From: Welwitschia mirabilis
Taxonomy: Eukaryota > Gnetophyta > Gnetopsida > Welwitschiales
DNA length: 24,245 nt
Reading direction: 5' to 3'
NCBI GenBank assembly: GCA_051453625.1
Contig: JBOZIK010000001.1
Coordinates: 104,702,060-104,726,304 of the forward strand
Part shown: one piece after another, positions 18,087 to 24,245 of the stretch
How positions within the stretch are numbered: position 1 is the first letter of the stretch
Layout of the letters: every line of letters starts with the position of its first letter
The notes under the pieces: generated by a model
What the model was told of the DNA's origin: nothing
The model's database searches: none
Seen by the model: only the letters and a program-made list of their open reading frames with translations
Made by a program: the position numbers and the translations under genes

Positions 18087-19159
18087 AGCAAAGTTCTTTA
18101 AAATGCACCATAGTACTAATCTGTGCTTCAAAATTCTAATTAGATTATAATTTTTTACATTTAATAACTAATTAAATATAAATGATTTATTAATTTAGGT
18201 AAAACATTGTAAGGTAATTAATTATATTTGTAACATTTTAATATAAATATACCCTTTATTTCCATGATTTTTAGTTCAAAAGTCCTTTATTTCTATAACT
18301 TTTCAATAAAATAATCCACCTACATCATAAAAGAAAAAAAATCAATTAAGGATATCCCCTGTTTTAGATTTTCTTTAAAATAAGACTTAACGAAACCATG
18401 TTTTTTAACCTTCTAAACTATACAATAATGGATAAACTAAACATAATTAATAGCTTTATTATTCTCCTGATGTGTTATCCATTTGCTCATTTTAAGTTGA
18501 AGATAAGATAACTTATCATACTTTTACTAATTAAAACTTTAATTTTAATTAAATTTATAATATTTAACTAATGTAATTCTTCTTCATAATCTCCACCTAT
18601 AATTTTTTAAGAATAAAATTCTAATGTAATTCTTCTTCATAATCTCCACCTATAATTTTTTAAGAATAAAATTTTTATTTTCCCTTCAAGTTAAGGTAAA
18701 CATTTTGTAACTCTCTTTAAAAATCTATATTTCAAATGTGATTAATATTACATTCTAAATTTTTGACATTAATATTATCTTTATAGCATTTTATTCTTAT
18801 GTATAACCAACCATTATTTTAGGAATTCTCTAGATTGATGGCTTTTAAAAATTTTTATCTTTGAAATATAAGAAATAGTCTAACATATTCTCTAAAGATA
18901 TAATGTTACCTTTGACTAATGTAATAGAGTTTAAATTTTAAATTAAAATTTTATTAAAAAATTTTGTTTCTAAACAATAATGAATTCTTTTCATAATTTT
19001 ACTAGTAATGTTTAACTCTATCCTAGAAAATCATAAAGAATTATAGGGATAAATATTCTCTAAAATGCTAGTTTGAAAAAATTTAAGTTTAGATATCTAA
19101 ATGTTATACTTATTTCTTAATAATAAAGAGAATTTATAACATTGAAGATCCTTTCATGC
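18087..19159. other. Very AT-rich DNA with no gene seen
   Basis: Apart from the duplication at 18568-18673, nothing is recognisable on either strand. The right part may be 3' sequence of the LINE relic that follows on the minus strand. Confidence 0.5.
18568..18673. repeat. Perfect 53-bp tandem duplication
   Basis: The units 18568-18620 and 18621-18673 are identical. Each starts CTAATGTAATTCTTCTTCAT and ends AAGAATAAAATT. Since surrounding repeats have drifted strongly, this duplication is recent or is an assembly artefact. Confidence 0.95.
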
Positions 19160-19770
19160 ATATGTTTATTTCATTTGTAATTATTGAAGCATCAAACTCA
19201 TAAGTATTTTTGGGAAAAAAACTAATTCCACATGCCTATTTTCAAATTTACATTTATAATTTATTTTTTTATTATTATAAAACATGATCTTAGTTTTATC
19301 AATATTAATATTTAATCTTAATGAACTAATAAATTCATCTAAAATTTAAACCATTTATTTGTTGGTGAAAAAAATCAGGAGTAAATTAATTAAAAAACCA
19401 ATATTAACAAAATGCTTCTTTGAAACCTTGTTCATCTAGTATTCTAATTTATAATAAAGATTTTAAATAAAGGGGTATAAATAAGACATCCTTGCTTGAC
19501 CATCATTTTACTTATTATATCAAAAGAATTCTTTAAAATATGTTTATTTCATTTAATGAAACTAAAACTAAAACTAAAACTAAAATTTTGTTACATTCAT
19601 GAACCCTAAGTATTTTCTCATATAATTTTTAAATTAAAGATAAGATATTGTTATGTGTAATAGTATTAAGTAAATGCTTCCAAAACTTTCTCCTAATTAG
19701 AATACTACAATCTTTAAAACAAATTAACAAAGCAAGTAAAAATACTTTGACGAGATCATTTTAACATAAT
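19160..19770 (-). pseudogene. LINE-type (non-LTR) reverse transcriptase relic
   Basis: On the minus strand, pieces in the order of a non-LTR RT are present. RRKFWKHLLNTITHNNILSL and KLYEK (about 19620-19720) match the helix after the AFD motif. VKQGCLIYTPLYL (about 19465-19500) matches the GVKQGCPLSPxLF motif, and SLRLNINIDKTKIMFYNN (about 19270-19325) matches the L-(V/I)-N-x-x-KTK-x-M-x-F motif. FENRHVELVFFPKIL follows, where families have a strand before YLG. The YADD region between the last two is not readable. Endonuclease and tail parts are not seen. The clade is uncertain. Confidence 0.75.
19561..19585. repeat. (ACTAAA)4 microsatellite within the LINE relic
   Basis: Four perfect hexamers, read TTTAGT on the minus strand. 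They lie between the RRKFWKH and VKQGC motifs of the LINE and encode a Leu-Val run in that frame. Confidence 0.95.
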
Positions 19771-20846
19771 TATACTTTAAAGAAATATTAATATTTTAAA
19801 TGTAAATATTTTTCACTATACAAGCCTTATTGTTGACAACTATCCACATGATAATTTTTATCTTCTTTAAGATTTTTATCTTTCATGCTTTTTATCATTT
19901 TTTATTGTTAAAAACTATAAGTTTTAAATTATTTCCATTCTAACCTATTAATTAGTAGATACTATAGTTAAAATTTCTTAAAGTATTACCAACATTTTTT
20001 AAAGCTACTTTGTACATTTCTTTCAATATGATAAAACCATTTTAAAACTTTGATGCTTTTATTTTTATAAATATTTAAGGATGCTAAAGAATTAATTTCT
20101 TAATTAATAATTAAATAAATATTCTAAGCATTCAGTATTTTAAAGTAAATGAAGATTTACTCAAATCTTCTCATTGACCTCTCCCTTTTATTATTGAAAT
20201 AGATTTTTATTCTTTCTAGTAAGTTAACGAATAAAGAAAGATGTTTTTTTAACATAGTTGGAAAAAAGGTAAAATTCAACTTGAAGCCTAAAAAAGACGA
20301 TGTTATTCCTTAAATTATTAAAAAATAAAAAAAAGTAAATGCTATTGAAATGTATCTAAGACATAGAGAATAAATAAAAAATATTATTTATTAATGAATG
20401 TAAAAAAAGGAAGGATGCCTTATAAGTGCTAAAAACGTTAGTTAGAAAATCAAATCACATAAGAATGTAATCTACAATAAGAAAATAAAATTTACAAAAG
20501 GAAGATCATCAAAATTATTGCCTCTAGTTAAAAAATAAAAAATAAAGAAATTTGTAAAAGTTTCTTTAAAATAGGAAAAATATAGGATATAATTAATACT
20601 TTTGAGATACCTAAAATGTTTAAGAATGATAATGGAACATGATTTCTTTCCAATTTGGATAGAAAATTGTTAATATTATTTTATGAATCTTGTAAAGAAT
20701 ATAAAGATTAACTTTAGGGAAGCAAACATATGTAGAAGCCTTATATAACTAATGTTAATTTAGGATGAATGTTGCGACGCCAACTTAGATGTATTTGATA
20801 GGGTATTTTGAGTTGTTTTGCAGATAAACTAATAGATAAATGCCTA
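19771..20846. other. AT-rich DNA up to the large gap, no gene seen
   Basis: No reading frame or motif could be supported. If the LINE on the minus strand is longer, its upstream part would lie here, but no endonuclease motif was found. Confidence 0.45.
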
Positions 20847-21536
20847 NNNNNNNNNNNNNNNNNNNNNNNNNNNNNNNNNNNNNNNNNNNNNNNNNNNNNN
20901 NNNNNNNNNNNNNNNNNNNNNNNNNNNNNNNNNNNNNNNNNNNNNNNNNNNNNNNNNNNNNNNNNNNNNNNNNNNNNNNNNNNNNNNNNNNNNNNNNNNN
21001 NNNNNNNNNNNNNNNNNNNNNNNNNNNNNNNNNNNNNNNNNNNNNNNNNNNNNNNNNNNNNNNNNNNNNNNNNNNNNNNNNNNNNNNNNNNNNNNNNNNN
21101 NNNNNNNNNNNNNNNNNNNNNNNNNNNNNNNNNNNNNNNNNNNNNNNNNNNNNNNNNNNNNNNNNNNNNNNNNNNNNNNNNNNNNNNNNNNNNNNNNNNN
21201 NNNNNNNNNNNNNNNNNNNNNNNNNNNNNNNNNNNNNNNNNNNNNNNNNNNNNNNNNNNNNNNNNNNNNNNNNNNNNNNNNNNNNNNNNNNNNNNNNNNN
21301 NNNNNNNNNNNNNNNNNNNNNNNNNNNNNNNNNNNNNNNNNNNNNNNNNNNNNNNNNNNNNNNNNNNNNNNNNNNNNNNNNNNNNNNNNNNNNNNNNNNN
21401 NNNNNNNNNNNNNNNNNNNNNNNNNNNNNNNNNNNNNNNNNNNNNNNNNNNNNNNNNNNNNNNNNNNNNNNNNNNNNNNNNNNNNNNNNNNNNNNNNNNN
21501 NNNNNNNNNNNNNNNNNNNNNNNNNNNNNNNNNNNN
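20847..21536. other. Assembly gap, 690 N
   Basis: Unresolved sequence between the LINE-bearing segment and element C. It probably hides the left part of the element C LTR. Confidence 1.
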
Positions 21537-21764
21537 AAGACTTCGCATGCAGTTCACAGATAGTTAAACTGGAAGCTAAGCAGATAACTCATTGTAAATT
21601 CTCATCATCTCTTTTATCGTCTGGATGACAAGAAGAATGACACTGTTTTCTATTACTTTTATAGAACGTATTCTTGAGTTGTCACCTGTTATTTGTGACT
21701 TTCCCTTACATGTTAGCTAGAGTTTCTACTTTATCTTTTTGTCAGTTCACTTTTCCTTTCTGTC

Positions 21765-21772
21765 TATAAATA
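21765..21772 (+). promoter_or_regulatory. TATA box of the element C LTR
   Basis: TATAAATA in the context TCTGTCTATAAATAAAGG, a good plant TATA box in the position expected for the U3/R boundary. Confidence 0.55.
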
Positions 21773-21824
21773 AAGGTATCCCCCTTGATCCCTAACCATC
21801 TTCGACAGTATCTAACATTCTCAT

Positions 21825-21967
21825 NNNNNNNNNNNNNNNNNNNNNNNNNNNNNNNNNNNNNNNNNNNNNNNNNNNNNNNNNNNNNNNNNNNNNNNNNNNN
21901 NNNNNNNNNNNNNNNNNNNNNNNNNNNNNNNNNNNNNNNNNNNNNNNNNNNNNNNNNNNNNNNNNNN
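21825..21967. other. Assembly gap, 143 N
   Basis: Gap within the element C LTR. Confidence 1.
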
Positions 21968-22344
21968 TAATAATTGCAGGAACTTATCCCTCATAGTTTA
22001 TGTTGTTCTAGATTCATGACAGGTTTCTTTAATTATATAGATTACGAGGGCAGCCTTTGTTAAGGTTGAGCTTAATTAGATTAGGTGCATCGTTGTTTAT
22101 TTTCTTATATTAGTTTGCATCAGCATCTTTTATTCTATGCATTGCAGTTTAATTCAATAGATTAAGGTTATATATGTCTTTCTTGAAATCAACTCTTTAT
22201 TATCTATACCATTGGCCTTCGATGGAATTATGACATTCGGTTCACTCCCGACTATACTAGCGTGCTATATTTTGCATCTTATTTATGATTAATAGGATTG
22301 AAATTAAAAAGTAAAACATTGTATAAATATACACTGCAATGAAT

Positions 22345-22357
22345 TGGTGCCGTTGCC
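22345..22357 (+). other. Primer binding site, tRNA-Asp type (element C)
   Basis: TGGTGCCGTTGCC matches the plant tRNA-Asp primer site TGGCGCCGTTGCC with a single C-to-T change. This primer is known for Athila-like Ty3 elements and agrees with the gag that follows. Confidence 0.85.
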
Positions 22358-23103
22358 AAGAAGGCTGCTTGGAAATCGAGAGTTATCGTTACTTCAGTGG
22401 ATATTCCAGATATTTGCTATAGCATCGGTGTACCAATACTCAATGTCACAGTCAGACAACAGTTTCCTTTTCTGCTTTCCCTTGTTCTATGTTTTTTCTG
22501 TGTTTTTGCCTCTTTCGTCTTAGGTATCATCCAAACAACATACAGGACGATGCACGGGATAACACTGAAACTGAATGGTTAAGATTGATAAAGGTGAAAA
22601 ATATCAGAGAGAGCAACAATTCATTGTAGAAAATATCCAAGAAGCTTTGCTTAATTTTGAATTTAAAAATCAAAATAGCCCAGGTACACAAACTTTAAAT
22701 TTTCCTAAAATTTTTAATCTCAATTCTGCAAAAGAATTTGATTTTAATTTTGAAGAATTTAATACCATGCTGAACTCTCACTAAAAACAACCTATCTCGC
22801 CAAATCCACCACCTATCATTGGAACTATTACTCCTACTCCTCCTCAACTAAACACTCGTGCTACTCTGAGAGATCTCATAGCCAACAAAAGACTTAAAAT
22901 CTAAAACCCCTTTGACTTACCTCCTGGTGATGATGTAGAACTAAAAAACCTAAACGCTTATCCTACCTTTAAAGGAGAACCTGATGAAGACCCCCTACAA
23001 TACATCACTAAGATAGAACAACTAGTCTTTACATCTGGCAATGGTAAGAAACGTATCACTAATAGAACTTATATGATCATCTTTCCCATGACTTTATGAG
23101 ATA

Positions 23104-23189
23104 AGGCTAAACTTTGGCTTAGGACAATCCCTCATAAAAGCCTAAAATCTTGGAGCCAAGTTTAAGAGGCCTTTGTCAAACGATTCATG
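23104..23189 (+). repeat. gag segment duplicated across a gap (copy 1)
   Basis: Nearly the same sequence appears again at 23290-23372, immediately after the 100-N gap. The copies share CTCATAAAAGCCTAAAATCT and differ by a handful of bases. Confidence 0.9.
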
Positions 23190-23289
23190 NNNNNNNNNNN
23201 NNNNNNNNNNNNNNNNNNNNNNNNNNNNNNNNNNNNNNNNNNNNNNNNNNNNNNNNNNNNNNNNNNNNNNNNNNNNNNNNNNNNNNNNN
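23190..23289. other. Assembly gap, 100 N
   Basis: Exactly 100 N, a conventional placeholder length, with duplicated sequence on both sides. Confidence 1.
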
Positions 23290-23590
23290 TAAACTTTGTC
23301 TCAGAACGATTCCTCATAAAAGCCTAAAATCTTGGAGCCAAGTTCAAGAGGCCTTTGTTAAATGATTTATGAACGAAGCTATCATCCGAAAACGTAAGAA
23401 AGAAGTTACAAACTTCCAATAACTACCAAACAAAGACTATGCTTCTGCTTATGAGAGATTCTTCGTAACTTTATACTCAAACCCAGTAGACACCTTTTTT
23501 AAGATAAAATTAATAGACTATTTCTATAGTGGGTTAAATAGTAACACAAAACAACTTATAGATTTCTTTTGTGAAGGCAACCTTTTAAAT
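23290..23590 (+). repeat. gag segment duplicated across gaps (copy 2)
   Basis: Its left part repeats 23104-23189. From about 23350 to its right end it repeats 23691-23930 at roughly 97% identity by eye, differing at about six positions. Confidence 0.92.
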
Positions 23591-23690
23591 NNNNNNNNNN
23601 NNNNNNNNNNNNNNNNNNNNNNNNNNNNNNNNNNNNNNNNNNNNNNNNNNNNNNNNNNNNNNNNNNNNNNNNNNNNNNNNNNNNNNNNNN
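23591..23690. other. Assembly gap, 100 N
   Basis: Second gap of exactly 100 N inside gag of element C. Confidence 1.
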
Positions 23691-23930
23691 CCTTTGTCAA
23701 ATGATTTATGAACGAAGCTATCATCCGAAAACGTAAGAAATAAGTTACAAACTTCCAACAACTACCAAACGAAGACTATGCTTCTGCTTATGAGAGATTC
23801 TTCGTAACTTTATACTCAAACCCAGTAGACACCTTTTTTAAGATAGAATTAATAGACTATTTCTATAGTGGGTTAAATAGTCACACAAAACAACTTATAG
23901 ATTTCTTTTGTGAAGGCAACCTTTTAAATC
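23691..23930 (+). repeat. gag segment duplicated across a gap (copy 3)
   Basis: Counterpart of about 23350-23590. After CCTTTTAAAT it continues into unique sequence that completes gag, so this copy is joined to the true downstream part. Confidence 0.92.
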
Positions 23931-24245
23931 AAACTCTAGAAGATGCTTGGAAGATACTAAAAGATTTAGTTGAAGTAAGTCAAACCTGGCCCAAACCCTC
24001 ATCTAGAGAAAACAGAAAAGTAGGCCAAATCATAAAAGATTTCAAAGAAGTCAAACATGAGAAAAACGAAACCAAACCAGAAAATGAACCAGCTAGCATC
24101 ATTAAGGATTTCACATCTACCTTAGAGAAATACATTCAAATGATCCTTGATGCTAAAGTGACAACTGAGAGGAGTTAACTTATTGGTCCAACTTGTGATC
24201 TATGCAAAGATAGTTATTACATCACAAAAGATTGTCCTTTACTTC

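Larger units (their letters stand above)
21537..22338 (+). repeat. Right part of the 5' LTR of element C
   Basis: Sequence upstream of a tRNA-Asp primer site, with a TATA box (21765-21772) and a pyrimidine-rich stretch around it (TTTTCCTTTCTG). The proposed end is ACTGCA at about 22338, six bases before the primer site. It is less AT-rich than its surroundings and looks younger. A gap at 21825-21967 interrupts it and the left end is lost in the 690-N gap. Confidence 0.6.
22575..24245 (+). pseudogene. gag of element C (Athila/Tat-like), gapped and partial
   Basis: Starts at ATG 22575 (MVKIDKGEKYQREQQF) and runs off the right edge. After an acidic, asparagine-rich N-terminus come the blocks TLRDLIANKRL, YPTFKGEPDEDPLQYI, AKLWLRTIPHKSLKSWSQV and EAFVKRFM, the standard capsid pattern of Athila/Tat gag. 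Then follow YERFFVTLYSNPVDTF and LIDYFYSGLN. The nucleocapsid knuckle at 24194-24235 reads CDLCKDSYYITKDC, with tyrosine in place of the zinc-binding histidine (CAC to TAC). Stops are few and mostly C-to-T (CAA to TAA, CGA to TGA). Two 100-N gaps interrupt it, and the sequence after each gap repeats what precedes it, so the drawn length is not real. Confidence 0.85.

Noticed and set aside
19561-19585. Interstitial telomere repeat
   Set aside because: The TTTAGT hexamer differs from plant TTTAGGG and only four units occur, inside a LINE frame.
20808-21628. Long open frames of about 240-260 codons on both strands
   Set aside because: They consist almost wholly of N from the 690-base gap, so they carry no coding evidence.
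21785-21970. Open frame of 61 codons
   Set aside because: Most of it is the 143-N gap inside an LTR.
22397-22582. 61-codon frame between primer site and gag of element C
   Set aside because: It lies in the retroelement leader, has no recognisable motif and overlaps the gag start. Its hydrophobic stretch could be chance.

Overview
The window looks like repeat-filled intergenic DNA from a land plant nuclear genome with a large, old transposon load. It is strongly AT-rich. It carries Ty3/gypsy elements whose primer sites match plant tRNA-iMet (TGGTATCAGAG) and tRNA-Asp (TGGTGCCGTTGCC). Almost every reading frame is broken by TAG, TAA or TGA codons that fit C-to-T or G-to-A decay. I see no intact host gene, rRNA, tRNA or CRISPR array. 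A gymnosperm or another slowly purging large genome would fit, but the species cannot be fixed from this sequence. Five runs of N (12075-12084, 20847-21536, 21825-21967, 23190-23289, 23591-23690) mark assembly gaps.

Layout. (1) 1-306: minus-strand broken reading frame of unknown identity, running off the window. (2) 1131-3925: element A, a plus-strand Ty3/gypsy relic with primer site, gag, protease, reverse transcriptase and RNase H, cut off before integrase. (3) 3925-6321: two inverted repeat arms around a probable 3' LTR (4635-5955) that begins after a polypurine tract and resembles the Tat/Athila type. (4) About 6900-8730: minus-strand remains of another gypsy-like element. (5) 8873-18081: element B, a 9.2-kb Ty3/gypsy element, essentially full length. 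It has two recognisable LTRs, a near-perfect 5-bp target duplication (CCTTG/CCTTA), primer site, polypurine tract, gag, protease, RT, RNase H, integrase and a chromodomain. (6) 18087-20846: very AT-rich DNA with a minus-strand LINE reverse transcriptase relic and a perfect 53-bp tandem duplication. (7) 21537-24245: element C, the right part of an LTR, a tRNA-Asp primer site and a younger Athila-like gag, broken by gaps whose flanks repeat one another.

The most unusual part is the roughly 4-kb leader of element B, between primer site and gag. It holds a decayed antisense gene (about 9494-11890, minus strand) that appears to have several exons, a TATA-like box and splice-site-like junctions. 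It also holds a minisatellite (12233-12940) of about 20-bp units whose variation is best explained by decay of a CpG-rich ancestor, and a plus-strand TATA-like box (13072-13080) just before gag. Together these suggest an internal divergent promoter region inside a chromovirus: one direction toward gag-pol, the other toward an antisense gene of unknown function. This is inference from sequence reading only. A nested insertion is the main alternative.
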